Shown piece by piece: positions 1 to 8,192 of a DNA stretch of 64,000 nt; position 1 is the stretch's first letter; each line of letters starts with the position of its first letter. The position numbers and the translations under genes are program-made. Below the pieces are notes generated by a model. It was not told where the DNA came from. It saw nothing but the letters and a program-made list of their open reading frames with translations, and did not search any database. Origin of the DNA: Nitrososphaerota archaeon (GTDB lineage: Archaea; Thermoproteota; Nitrososphaeria; Nitrososphaerales; JACPRH01); contig JAMCPI010000002.1 in the NCBI GenBank assembly GCA_023379805.1, positions 117,956 to 181,955 of the forward strand, written 5' to 3'.

Positions 1-960
1 CCATCAGCCTACGCCCCTACCATCCCCGCCCAAGCCTTCATGATATTCCAGATGATGTTCGCAATCATAACTCCAGCGCTAATTACCGGTGCCTTCATAG
101 ACCGGATGAAGTTCTCAACATTTCTGGTCTTCACTCTTGCTTGGACTACTGTTGTGTATGATCCTGTTGCTCACTGGGTTTGGGCTGACGGCGGCTGGCT
201 TAGAAGCTTAGGCGCATTGGACTTTGCTGGAGGAACTGTCGTTCACATCAGCTCAGGCATATCAGCCCTAGCTGCGGCACTTGTCATCGGTAAACGAAAA
301 GGCCTAGGCAACGATCCTATGGAGCCTCATGACATTCGGTTAATGGTGCTCGGAGTTGGGCTTCTATGGTTCGGCTGGTTCGGTTTCAACTCAGGGAGCG
401 CCTTATCCTCTGGAACATTAGCTACAAGCGCCTTCGTTGTCACCCATGTTGCCGCCGCAGCGGCTGCACTTTCATGGATGGTTATGAGTTGGCTTAGGGT
501 AGGTAAACCCAGTGTCACCGGTGCAGCGACAGGCGGCGTTGCAGGTCTAGTAGCTATTACTCCTGCATCAGGCTTCGTGGACCCGATGGGCGCCATAGCA
601 ATAGGACTTGGTGTAGGTGTAATCTCGTTCTTAGCTATTGAGCTAAAGTCAAGGTTAGGCTTTGATGATGCACTAGATGTCTGGGCTTGCCACGGAATAG
701 GTGGAACCTGGGGTGCGTTGGCAACAGGCCTCTTCGCTCAGCTTGCAATCAACCCCGCGGGCGCCGATGGACTGCTCTACGGTAACCCGGCGTTGCTAGG
801 CTCACAGGCTATTGCGGTAGGCGTCACTTGGGTGTATTCTTTCACAGTTACGTTTATACTTCTAAAGGTTCTCGACCGGGTGATGGGTCTCAGAGTCACA
901 GGCGATGAGGAGGAGATCGGATTGGATCTAACACAGCACGGGGAGCGGGTCCCAGTCTAA
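1..960 (+). CDS. amtB: Ammonium transporter AmtB, first copy (5' end outside window)
   Basis: The reading frame is open from base 1, so the N-terminus lies upstream of the window. The protein is an Amt/Rh ammonium channel of the cytoplasmic membrane. It shows the family signatures: the DFAGGTVVHISSG segment with the conserved Asp and first pore His, and the second pore His in DVWACHGIGGTWG. Hydrophobic helices run along its length, and a short charged cytoplasmic tail (TGDEEEIGLDL) follows. It sits 15 bp upstream of a P-II gene, the classic amtB-glnK pair in which P-II blocks the channel when nitrogen is plentiful. A closely related second copy lies at 1555-2775, and the two share a 116-bp identical DNA tract (106-221 here). 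Confidence 0.95.
   Translation, partial: PSAYAPTIPAQAFMIFQMMFAIITPALITGAFIDRMKFSTFLVFTLAWTTVVYDPVAHWVWADGGWLRSLGALDFAGGTVVHISSGISALAAALVIGKRKGLGNDPMEPHDIRLMVLGVGLLWFGWFGFNSGSALSSGTLATSAFVVTHVAAAAAALSWMVMSWLRVGKPSVTGAATGGVAGLVAITPASGFVDPMGAIAIGLGVGVISFLAIELKSRLGFDDALDVWACHGIGGTWGALATGLFAQLAINPAGADGLLYGNPALLGSQAIAVGVTWVYSFTVTFILLKVLDRVMGLRVTGDEEEIGLDLTQHGERVPV
106..221 (+). repeat. 116-bp tract identical to 1921-2036 (amtB copy 1)
   Basis: Bases 106-221 and 1921-2036 are identical at every position, including third codon positions. The sequence on both sides differs at many synonymous sites. This is the expected footprint of recent gene conversion between the two amtB copies. Confidence 0.9.
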
Positions 961-975
961 GAGGTGTAACTTAGG

Positions 976-1314
976 TTGAAGAAGATTGAAGCAATAGTTA
1001 GACGAGAGAAGCTAAAGGATGTCCGTAAGGCACTGGTTGCAGCCGGCTTTCTAGGAATCACCGTCTACGACGTATATGGTCGAGGACGCCAAAAAGGTCT
1101 AGATCTCCAGTTCCGTGGTCGAGAATACCAAGTAGATCTGCTGCCAAAAACAAAACTTGAGCTTCTACTAGCCGACAAAGACGTAGAGAAGGCTGTAGAC
1201 ATCATAATCAAGAACGCAGCAACAGGCAGAATAGGCGACGGCAAAATCGCAATACTCCCCGTAGACGACCTCATCAGGATCAGAACCGGCGAACGCGGCG
1301 ACGAAGCTGTCTAA
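976..1314 (+). CDS. glnK: Nitrogen regulatory protein P-II
   Basis: A 112-residue P-II signal-transduction protein, full family length. It begins at TTG with a GAGGTG ribosome-binding site 9 bases upstream. The N-terminus MKKIEAIVRREKLKDVRKAL, the T-loop with GRGRQKG and the conserved Tyr51 in REYQVDLLPK, and the C-terminal GRIGDGKIAILPVDD and RIRTGERGDEAV segments are all canonical. The trimeric protein senses ATP/ADP and 2-oxoglutarate and inserts its T-loop into the AmtB channel. It follows amtB by 15 bp, so it is probably the GlnK-type partner. Whether Tyr51 is modified here cannot be told from sequence. Confidence 0.95.
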   Translation: MKKIEAIVRREKLKDVRKALVAAGFLGITVYDVYGRGRQKGLDLQFRGREYQVDLLPKTKLELLLADKDVEKAVDIIIKNAATGRIGDGKIAILPVDDLIRIRTGERGDEAV

Positions 1315-1422
1315 TAACCTCACTACCAAACAGCGACTGCTCGAAAAGGCGCGATTGTACTTCAATTACGCCTCCACCTTTTCATTTATCCACTCTACTC
1401 CTCTTTTCCATATCTATTTGTT

Positions 1423-1461
1423 CAGACGGTTCCATTCAAATTTATCTTGAATAAACGTCTG
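1423..1461 (+). promoter_or_regulatory. Nested inverted repeat upstream of second amtB
   Basis: CAGACG (1423-1428) pairs with CGTCTG (1456-1461), and nested inside TTCAA (1435-1439) pairs with TTGAA (1447-1451). It lies in the 240-bp AT-rich gap between glnK and the second amtB, about 95 bp before the start. It could be the 3' hairpin of the first transcript or an operator. The sequence alone does not decide. Confidence 0.35.
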
Positions 1462-1554
1462 TTAGAGCAAATAGAGTAAATACATTTATTCACTAAATCA
1501 TGTTAAAAGTGAACAAAACTAAAACTAATATATTTCAGTATAGTCGCGGTAGCC

Positions 1555-2775
1555 ATGGCGGTAGACGGAGCAGACACCACCTTTGTACTGATATCAGCTG
1601 CACTTGTTCTTTTGATGACTCCTGCCCTCGCCTTCTTTTACGGAGGACTCGTTAGGCGAAAAAACGTTCTCAGCACATTGATGTACACATTCATCACAAT
1701 CGGTTTAGTCAGCATACAATGGGCCTTCATAGGATACACATTGGCATTCAACCCTAACGGAAGCAGCTTCATCGGTGGATTAGACTGGCTTGGTCTCAAA
1801 GGCGTCGGGTTCAACCCCGGCCCTTACGCACCGACAATTCCACATGAAGCCTTCATGGTTTTTCAGATGATGTTCGCAATCATAACCCCGGCCCTCATAA
1901 TCGGCGCTTTTGTCGATAGAATGAAGTTCTCAACATTTCTGGTCTTCACTCTTGCTTGGACTACTGTTGTGTATGATCCTGTTGCTCACTGGGTTTGGGC
2001 TGACGGCGGCTGGCTTAGAAGCTTAGGCGCATTGGATTTCGCTGGCGGTGTTGTTGTCCACATTAGCTCCGGAGTCTCCGCTCTCGCCGCAGCAATAGTT
2101 GTCGGTAAACGGAAGGGGTTAGGTAACGATCCGATGGAACCGCATGATATCAGGGTGATGGTACTCGGCGCCGCCCTTCTATGGTTCGGTTGGTTCGGTT
2201 TCAACGCAGGGAGCGCCTTAGCCTCTGGGTCGCTTGCCTCAAACACCTTCGTTGTCACACATATGGCTGGCGCCGCTGCGTCTCTCGTTTGGACGATAAT
2301 GAGCTGGCTGCGGACGGGTAAACCTAGTGTTGTAGGTGCGGCAACAGGCGGTATCGCTGGGTTAGCCGCTGTCACTCCGGCATCCGGATTCATTGATCCC
2401 TTGGGTGCTATAGCGATAGGAATCGGTGTAGGTGTCATTTCATTCTATGCAATGGGATTGAAGACGCGGTTAGGTTTCGATGATGCGCTTGATGTTTGGG
2501 CCTGTCACGGTATAGGCGGAACCTGGGGGGTTCTGGCGACAGGACTATTCGCTCAGCTCGCAATCAACCCGACAGGCGCAAACGGTTTACTCTACGGAAA
2601 TGCGGCCCAACTCGGTGTTCAAGCGCTTGCAGTGGTCGTTACCTGGGTCTACTCGTTTGCGGTTACCTTCATACTTCTGAAGGTTCTCGATCGAGTGATG
2701 GGTCTCAGAGTTACCGGCGACGTGGAGGAGATCGGGCTGGACATAGCGCAGCACGGAGAAAGAATCCCAACCTAG
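1555..2775 (+). CDS. amtB: Ammonium transporter AmtB, second copy
   Basis: A full-length 406-residue Amt/Rh ammonium channel with ATG start. The N-terminus is periplasmic with no separate signal peptide, then about 11 hydrophobic segments. The pore signature DFAGGVVVHISSG and the second pore-His motif DVWACHGIGGTWG are intact. The AT-rich region just upstream (AATATATTT near 1528) is a likely TATA box. Unlike the first copy it has no P-II gene directly behind it and has its own promoter region, so it may be regulated separately while still being a target of the neighbouring P-II. It carries the second half of the identical tract at 1921-2036. Confidence 0.96.
   Translation: MAVDGADTTFVLISAALVLLMTPALAFFYGGLVRRKNVLSTLMYTFITIGLVSIQWAFIGYTLAFNPNGSSFIGGLDWLGLKGVGFNPGPYAPTIPHEAFMVFQMMFAIITPALIIGAFVDRMKFSTFLVFTLAWTTVVYDPVAHWVWADGGWLRSLGALDFAGGVVVHISSGVSALAAAIVVGKRKGLGNDPMEPHDIRVMVLGAALLWFGWFGFNAGSALASGSLASNTFVVTHMAGAAASLVWTIMSWLRTGKPSVVGAATGGIAGLAAVTPASGFIDPLGAIAIGIGVGVISFYAMGLKTRLGFDDALDVWACHGIGGTWGVLATGLFAQLAINPTGANGLLYGNAAQLGVQALAVVVTWVYSFAVTFILLKVLDRVMGLRVTGDVEEIGLDIAQHGERIPT
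1921..2036 (+). repeat. 116-bp tract identical to 106-221 (amtB copy 2)
   Basis: Partner of the identical tract in the first amtB. Identity starts at the ATGAAG codons and ends abruptly at the codon after GCATTGGA. Flanking codons show ordinary paralogue divergence. Confidence 0.9.
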
Positions 2776-2879
2776 AGGTCGAGAGTAAAGCACTCTCCAA
2801 TCTTCCATTCAGACAGAGTTACCTGTCTATTCATACCTTTCATTTGATGAACGTTTGTCTACAAATTAACGTATACGGT

Positions 2880-2911
2880 TTATATATGTCAATACCTCTC
2901 CCCGTGTGACA
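2880..2911 (+). promoter_or_regulatory. TATA box and near-leaderless start of GNAT gene
   Basis: TATATAT at 2880-2886 is centred 28 bases before the ATG at 2911. This is the spacing expected for an archaeal promoter whose transcript begins at or next to the start codon. No Shine-Dalgarno sequence precedes this ATG. Confidence 0.6.
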
Positions 2912-3318
2912 TGGGTGGACAAACATCGATAATAACACGGAATGAATGCTTAGACGGACAAACCACTCAAATAACTATGTATGAACGTAAAGAAGAGACA
3001 TCACCAACCGTCGGAAACCTAAGACTCACCAACGGACAAACAACAATCGGAGAACTCACCTTCACAAGCTCCAACGATAAAATGCTTATAGAAGAAATAT
3101 TCGTAAAACCATCCTACCGAGAAAGAGGCTTCGGCACACGTCTCCTCAAAATGGCCGAAGAATTCGCAGCAAAACACAACCTACGCCAAATCTGCCTAAA
3201 ACCCTCACCAATCGACACCGTAAACCTAGAAGCCCTGAAAGACTGGTATCGACGCAGAGGCTACACCCCATCCAGCTTCAACCTAATGAAGAAGCCAGTA
3301 AGCGCTAAATTCACTTGA
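2911..3318 (+). CDS. GNAT family N-acetyltransferase
   Basis: A 135-residue protein with a C-terminal GNAT fold. The segment IEEIFVKPSYRERGFGTRLL contains the acetyl-CoA pyrophosphate-binding motif (RxxGFG), followed by a long helix and the usual LEALKDWYRRRGY ending. The N-terminal 25 residues are not typical of the family; an internal ATG at 2977 is an alternative start. The promoter spacing supports the start at 2911. The substrate (protein, small amine or antibiotic) cannot be inferred. Confidence 0.8.
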   Translation: MGGQTSIITRNECLDGQTTQITMYERKEETSPTVGNLRLTNGQTTIGELTFTSSNDKMLIEEIFVKPSYRERGFGTRLLKMAEEFAAKHNLRQICLKPSPIDTVNLEALKDWYRRRGYTPSSFNLMKKPVSAKFT

Positions 3319-3358
3319 CTTTGAAAGGTTTAAACGGTTCTGACGCATACAAAGTTCT

Positions 3359-4192
3359 ATGCCTAGTTTGGAAAAGGTCGGTGTTATCGGGGTCGGAAAG
3401 ATGGGTGAAGCCTTGGTCTCTGGGCTTCTCAGGTCGTCTAAGTATTCTCCAAGCGATATTTACGTCTACGATGTTATTCCGGATAGACTCAGCTATATGA
3501 AGTCCAAATACGGTGTGCAGATTCTTGACAGCATTGCAGATGTTGTCTCGGCCGCCGACATAGTCACGTTAGTTGTTAAGCCACAGGATCTCCTGAGCGT
3601 GACACAGGAGTTGAACAAGACCTATCTGAAAGACAGGATTATTCTTTCTCTCGCAGCTGGGATCAACACAGCCTACCTCTCTAAGAATCTTCAGAAGTAC
3701 ACAGAGATTGTCAGGTGTATGCCTAACCTCGCCTGCTCAGTCGGAGAAGGCATGATATGCGTCACACGCGCTCAAGGCACCTCTCAGGAGAGCCTCGACC
3801 GGATCACCAAGATCCTAAGCCTAACCGGCCACGCTGTACAGATTGACGAAAAGTTTCTCGACGCAGCTACAGGACTATCCGGAAGCGGCCCAGCCTACGT
3901 ATACACCTTCATCGAAGCCTTAGCGGATGCAGGAGTTCGCCTCGGCTTGAAGAGAGATTTAGCGTTCACGCTGGCAGCTCAAACCACCCTCGGCGCAGGA
4001 AAAATGGTCGTCGAGACAGGGGAGCATCCGGCTAAGCTGAAGGACATGGTGGTGACACCCGGCGGAACCACAATCGAAGGCTTAGTTGAGCTTGAAAAAG
4101 GCGGGTTACGCGCAACAGTCATCGAGGCTGTATCAAAAGCAGCTGAACGATCACGTCAACTCCAAGCTGCAGCCAGCGAGAAAACCAGTTAA
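3359..4192 (+). CDS. proC: Pyrroline-5-carboxylate reductase
   Basis: A 277-residue enzyme reducing 1-pyrroline-5-carboxylate to proline with NAD(P)H, the last step of proline synthesis. The N-terminal Rossmann motif GVGKMGEALVSGLL is followed by the diagnostic C-terminal dimerisation domain (GLSGSGPAYVYTFIEALADA, then VVTPGGTTIEGL). A TATA-like GGTTTAAAC centred about 28 bases before the ATG suggests a nearly leaderless mRNA. The next gene encodes the enzyme that oxidises the same intermediate, so the pair handles glutamate semialdehyde/P5C. No glutamate 5-kinase, glutamyl phosphate reductase or proline dehydrogenase lies in the window. Confidence 0.95.
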   Translation: MPSLEKVGVIGVGKMGEALVSGLLRSSKYSPSDIYVYDVIPDRLSYMKSKYGVQILDSIADVVSAADIVTLVVKPQDLLSVTQELNKTYLKDRIILSLAAGINTAYLSKNLQKYTEIVRCMPNLACSVGEGMICVTRAQGTSQESLDRITKILSLTGHAVQIDEKFLDAATGLSGSGPAYVYTFIEALADAGVRLGLKRDLAFTLAAQTTLGAGKMVVETGEHPAKLKDMVVTPGGTTIEGLVELEKGGLRATVIEAVSKAAERSRQLQAAASEKTS

Positions 4193-4247
4193 AGAAAAGG
4201 AAGAAAAAGAGTGATAAGGGACGAATTTAAAAGAAACCAGTTGCTGA

Positions 4248-5855
4248 ATGGTAACAAAGTTGGCTGAAAATATGGAAAAAAAGGGGTTTGAGAACGAGAA
4301 CACCTGGACTAAAGCCTTGGACGCCGGCGAGGTTGAGAGGTTCCACCGAAGATACGATGCGGCTGTCACCGCGGTTAGAAAGCAGTTCGGGCGAAAATAC
4401 CCGAACATCATCGACGGCAAAGAAGTGTACTCTAGCGGCGGCGAGTTTGAAGATTGTTCACCAAACGATACTAGAATTGTGCTCGGCAAGTTCCAGAAGG
4501 GCACCCGTGAAGACGCTGCTGAAGCGGTAGAAGCTGCCGCAAAAGCCTTCCGCGATTGGAGTCAAACCGATTACCGGAAACGAACCGCGATACTGCAGCG
4601 GGCTGCTGATTTCTTCTCTGAGCGGAAGTTTGAGTTAGCCGCTTGGATGAGCTTCGAGAACGGGAAGAACCGGTTCGAAGCCATCGGCGACGTAGACGAA
4701 GCTATCGATTTGACTAGATACTACTGTCATATACTGAATGCGGAGAAGGGTTTCGACCGACCAATGGGACGCGTATTCCCCGGCGAAACCACCCGCAGCA
4801 TCCTAAAGCCCTACGGTGTCTGGGGAGTAGTATCACCCTTCAATTTCCCACTAGCAATCGCAGCGGGCATGACTATGGGTGTCATCGTCACCGGTAACAC
4901 CGCGGTCTTCAAGCCCGCAAGCGATACTCCGCTGATGGGCTTCAAGCTCTACGAAGCGTTGAAGGATGCTGGTTTACCTAAAGGAGTATTCAACTACGTA
5001 ACAGGGCCAGGAGGCACCGTCGGAGAAGAGCTCGTAGAGAACCAGACCGTAAAAGGAATAGTTTTCACCGGCTCCAAAGACGTGGGCTTCAAAGCCTACA
5101 AGAAGTTCAGCGAAAAAGTGCCTCGAACCTTCATCGCGGAGCTAGGCGGCAAAAACCCGGTCATAGTCACCGCGAAAGCAGATATCGACAAGGCTGTTGA
5201 AGGCGTCTTCAAAGCATCCTTCGGATACAGTGGACAGAAATGCAGCGCCGCCTCAAGAGTCTACGTGGAGAAAAGCGTCAAGAAGCAGTTCACCGAGAAA
5301 CTGGTCGCTAAAACGAAGGAGCTAACTGTGGGTAACTCCGTAGAAAAGGGCACCTTCGTAGGCCCGGTCATCAACGAAAAGGCATACAAGAACTTCCGGA
5401 GCTACTGCGAAACAGCCTTCAAAGACGGAAAAGTCCTAACCGGAGGCCACGCAATAACCGAAGGTGACAAGAAGTACGGCTACTATGTCGAGCCAACCGT
5501 CATCGACAGATTAGCTAAAGATCACAGGCTCTTCAAAGAGGAGCTCTTCGTCCCAATCGTATGCATCGCAGAGATCAAGAACCTAGACGAAGGCCTACAA
5601 CTAGCTAATGACGTTGAGTACGGCCTCACCGCCGGCATCTTCACCCAAGACCAAGCTGAAGCAAAGAAGTTCCTAGACGAAATCGAAGCCGGAGTAGTCT
5701 ACGTCAACCGAAAAGTCGGAGCCACAACAGGCGCAATGGCAGGCGCACAACCATTCGTAGGATGGAAGATGAGCGGCACCAGCGGAAGAGGAGCAGGAGG
5801 CCCGTACTACCTCCAGCAATTCCTGAGAGAACAGAGCCAGACAGTCTATCCATAA
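4248..5855 (+). CDS. pruA: 1-pyrroline-5-carboxylate (glutamate semialdehyde) dehydrogenase
   Basis: A 535-residue NAD(P)-dependent aldehyde dehydrogenase. Visible landmarks are the Asn motif VVSPFNFPLAIAAGM, the cofactor loop FTGSKDVGFKAY, the general-base Glu near residue 298 (FIAELGGKNP) and the catalytic Cys near residue 332 (YSGQKCSAASR). Length and the N-terminal extension match the Bacillus/archaeal P5C dehydrogenase group, and the proC neighbour (56 bp away) supports the P5C assignment. A TATA-like AATTTAAAAG only about 20 bases before the first ATG suggests translation may really start at TTG 4260 or ATG 4272. Confidence 0.85.
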   Translation: MVTKLAENMEKKGFENENTWTKALDAGEVERFHRRYDAAVTAVRKQFGRKYPNIIDGKEVYSSGGEFEDCSPNDTRIVLGKFQKGTREDAAEAVEAAAKAFRDWSQTDYRKRTAILQRAADFFSERKFELAAWMSFENGKNRFEAIGDVDEAIDLTRYYCHILNAEKGFDRPMGRVFPGETTRSILKPYGVWGVVSPFNFPLAIAAGMTMGVIVTGNTAVFKPASDTPLMGFKLYEALKDAGLPKGVFNYVTGPGGTVGEELVENQTVKGIVFTGSKDVGFKAYKKFSEKVPRTFIAELGGKNPVIVTAKADIDKAVEGVFKASFGYSGQKCSAASRVYVEKSVKKQFTEKLVAKTKELTVGNSVEKGTFVGPVINEKAYKNFRSYCETAFKDGKVLTGGHAITEGDKKYGYYVEPTVIDRLAKDHRLFKEELFVPIVCIAEIKNLDEGLQLANDVEYGLTAGIFTQDQAEAKKFLDEIEAGVVYVNRKVGATTGAMAGAQPFVGWKMSGTSGRGAGGPYYLQQFLREQSQTVYP

Positions 5856-5900
5856 TCAACTTAGGCGTTAATTCGAGCTATACCGTAGTATACAAAGGAG

Positions 5901-6335
5901 TTACCTAGCAAATTCCGAGCTGCGCAGTGTTTCATAGTGGTCGAAAGCAAGCCTATCGGGAACTTGCTTAAAGCTCTTAACTTCCATCGCATCCGAACCG
6001 GCTCTCAGTTCACCGCCCACTTCTCTAGCCAGAAGAACTATTGAGATGACATGCCCTCGTGGATCTCTTTTAGGATCGGAAGAAACTCTAACTACTCTTT
6101 CTATCTTGATGTCAAGACCAGTTTCTTCCTTTGCTTCCCGATCTGCAGTGTCTTCTATGGTTCCGCCAAATTTCAGGAAACCACCTGGGAGAGCCCATTC
6201 ACCTTTGTGGGGTTCAAAAGCTCGTTTTACTAACACTATAGAATTGTCGCTTCTCTGGATAATTATATCTACAGTAATGAATGTCCTTTTTAACAGAATA
6301 GACATGTGTCTTAATATCTCTACGTATAGCCCCAA
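5901..6335 (-). CDS. Nudix hydrolase with altered Nudix box
   Basis: A 144-residue Nudix protein resembling archaeal ADP-ribose pyrophosphatases (WALPGGFLKFGGTIEDTADR, then EAKEETGL). The REAKEETGL half, which supplies the metal-binding Glu pair, is intact. The Glu normally seven residues after the first Gly of the Nudix box is Gly58 here. The TTG start at 6335 is chosen because GGTGAGG lies 7 bases upstream; an ATG ten codons later (6305) has no such site. It is convergent with the upstream dehydrogenase gene. The substrate is unknown; ADP-ribose or a nucleotide sugar is the family default. Confidence 0.85.
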   Translation of the reverse strand: MGLYVEILRHMSILLKRTFITVDIIIQRSDNSIVLVKRAFEPHKGEWALPGGFLKFGGTIEDTADREAKEETGLDIKIERVVRVSSDPKRDPRGHVISIVLLAREVGGELRAGSDAMEVKSFKQVPDRLAFDHYETLRSSEFAR

Positions 6336-6472
6336 ACTAATACCTCACCAAAAATTACTATGTAGAGAAATCCAGAAATTGCCTTGCTTAAAAGCAAATA
6401 ATCGACGCAATATTTCTGACTTCTGGCACTCTTTTATTTAGTAGTCTTTCTATAGATACCCGTGGTTTAGGT

Positions 6473-7222
6473 ATGCTTCTGGTTCAGATATCGGATATCC
6501 ACTGCGGCCCTCAGTTCCGGAAAGCTGTCTTCGAAGAAGCGGTAAAAGAGATTAACGCGTTGAAACCTGACGGCGTACTCGTCACCGGCGACCTGACTGA
6601 GGATGGGCTGGTCAAAGAGTATCAGCAAGCCTACCAGGTTCTTGAGCAGATAGAGGCAAAGAAAATAGTTCTCTGCAGCGGAAACCACGATTACCGCTCA
6701 ACCGGCTACTACCTCTACCGCCACTATTTCCGGCCTAAGCCGATTGTCGAGATCGGCGACACCGTATTCGTAACCATCGGCACAGCGAGACCTGAGCGAA
6801 ACGACGGTGAAGTAGGCTACCGCCAAATAATGTGGCTTAAAGAAACCCTCGACAAATACGAGAACAAGCGGAAAATAGTTGCCATGCATCACCACGCCCT
6901 GCCTGTTCCAGACACCGGCACCGACCGCATAGTATTGGTAGATGCAGGCGACCTGCTAAGAGTCCTCAACCGCTCAAAGGTGGACGTAGTGTTCTGCGGC
7001 CACCGACATCGACCTTGGATATGGCGGCTCGAAGACTTTAGCGTAATCAACGCCGGCACACTATCATCGGAGCGGACTCGCGGCTTCTTCGTGAACAGCT
7101 ACAACATAGTTGAGCTCCTAGATGATGAGGTTAAAGCTGATCTAAAGGTGGTTGGCGGAAAAAGGTTCCCGCTCCAAAACGTCTTGGAGCATGAGTATCT
7201 TCACCTTCCCCCGAAGAAGTAG
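6473..7222 (+). CDS. Calcineurin-like metallophosphoesterase
   Basis: A 249-residue protein with every metal-binding block of the Icc/CpdA-type phosphoesterases in order: QISDIH at the N-terminus, VTGDLTEDG, CSGNHD, MHHHALP and CGHRHR. The family uses a dimetal centre to cleave phosphomonoesters or diesters, including cyclic nucleotides, but the substrate cannot be told from sequence. It starts at ATG with GGTTTAGGT just upstream and is divergent from the Nudix gene. It is a soluble protein with no signal peptide. Confidence 0.88.
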   Translation: MLLVQISDIHCGPQFRKAVFEEAVKEINALKPDGVLVTGDLTEDGLVKEYQQAYQVLEQIEAKKIVLCSGNHDYRSTGYYLYRHYFRPKPIVEIGDTVFVTIGTARPERNDGEVGYRQIMWLKETLDKYENKRKIVAMHHHALPVPDTGTDRIVLVDAGDLLRVLNRSKVDVVFCGHRHRPWIWRLEDFSVINAGTLSSERTRGFFVNSYNIVELLDDEVKADLKVVGGKRFPLQNVLEHEYLHLPPKK

Positions 7223-7270
7223 GGACTAAACAAATAAGCTGGCTAGCGGAACCTCCACCACAACGAGGAA

Positions 7271-7313
7271 CAATATAAATGCACCTAGTTTTTCTTTAAC
7301 GGTTGGAGAAACA
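7271..7313 (+). promoter_or_regulatory. Promoter of the por operon
   Basis: CAATATAAAT at 7271-7280 is a good archaeal TATA box. GGTTGGAG (7301-7308) forms the ribosome-binding site 5 bases before the TTG start of porG. The transcript would have a short leader. Confidence 0.55.
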
Positions 7314-7883
7314 TTGTCTGCTAAGATCTTGGAGATCCGCTGGCATGGCCGTGGAGGTCAAGGGGTCGTTACAGCTAGTCAGCTCCTCGCCCGCTCAGCT
7401 ATGAGAGAAGGCAAGTACGTTCAGGCCTTTCCTGAGTTCGGACCTGAACGTATGGGTGCGCCAATCAAGGCCTATACTCGCATCAGCGATAATCAAATCA
7501 AGATTCACAGCGGTGTCAAGACACCCAACATTGTCATAGTTCTCGATCCATCCCTCATCGGTCAAGTAGACATCGGAGAAGGCTTGGCTGATGATGGGCT
7601 GATCTTGGTTAACAGCGAAAAGAACCCCGATACCATATCAAGAATCGCGGGTCTAGCAGGCAAGAAGGTTTTGGCGATTGATGCTTCGAAGATTGCGCTA
7701 GAAACCATTGGCCGCAACATTGTGAACACCAGCATAATGGGTGCACTTGTCAAGGCCACTGGAGTAGTCAGCCTCGACGCACTTCTAAAAGAGATAGAGG
7801 CATCATTCGGTACAAAGCTCAATAGGAAAGTGATTGACGGTAACCTTGCGGCAGCTAAACGCGCCTACGAGGTGTTGAATTAA
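7314..7883 (+). CDS. porG: Pyruvate:ferredoxin oxidoreductase, gamma subunit
   Basis: A 189-residue gamma subunit of the four-subunit 2-oxoacid:ferredoxin oxidoreductase, recognised by WHGRGGQGVVTASQLLA at the N-terminus and the EFGPERMGAPIKAYTRIS block. It starts at TTG with a GGAG site upstream. It is first of four tightly packed genes (gamma-delta-alpha-beta, gaps of 1, 14 and 4 bp), the order seen in Pyrococcus and Thermotoga POR. The complex converts pyruvate and CoA to acetyl-CoA, CO2 and reduced ferredoxin, reversibly. Confidence 0.95.
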   Translation: MSAKILEIRWHGRGGQGVVTASQLLARSAMREGKYVQAFPEFGPERMGAPIKAYTRISDNQIKIHSGVKTPNIVIVLDPSLIGQVDIGEGLADDGLILVNSEKNPDTISRIAGLAGKKVLAIDASKIALETIGRNIVNTSIMGALVKATGVVSLDALLKEIEASFGTKLNRKVIDGNLAAAKRAYEVLN

Positions 7884-7884
7884 G

Positions 7885-8178
7885 ATGACAACAGAAAGAA
7901 AGAAGTGGCGAGACCTCCCAATCGGCGGAGTAATCATAACCGGCGGCAACGCCCAAGTATATCAGACCGGGAACTGGAGAACCAAGAAACCAGTCATCGA
8001 CTTGAAACGGTGCACCAACTGCATGACCTGCTGGGTGTACTGCCCCGAAGGGGTAATACTTGTTAAGAACGGAAAGATCACAGGCGTCGATCTGGAGCAC
8101 TGCAAAGGATGCGGCATATGCGCCGTTGAATGCCCCACCAAAGTCATTGAGATGGTTAAGGAGTCGAAGGACGAGTAG
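7885..8178 (+). CDS. porD: Pyruvate:ferredoxin oxidoreductase, delta (ferredoxin) subunit
   Basis: A 97-residue two-cluster ferredoxin subunit with CTNCMTCWVYCPEG and CKGCGICAVECPT, each a CxxCxxCxxxCP motif for one [4Fe-4S] cluster. It carries electrons from the TPP site of the beta subunit to soluble ferredoxin. The gene begins one base after the porG stop, and porA follows after 14 bp, so the subunits are clearly co-translated. Confidence 0.95.
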   Translation: MTTERKKWRDLPIGGVIITGGNAQVYQTGNWRTKKPVIDLKRCTNCMTCWVYCPEGVILVKNGKITGVDLEHCKGCGICAVECPTKVIEMVKESKDE

Positions 8179-8192
8179 GTGAGAAAAAGAGG

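Noticed and set aside
2496..2909. 137-codon ORF inside and after the second amtB
   Set aside because: It is an out-of-frame shadow of amtB extending into the intergenic region, with Arg/Ser-rich composition typical of shadow frames.
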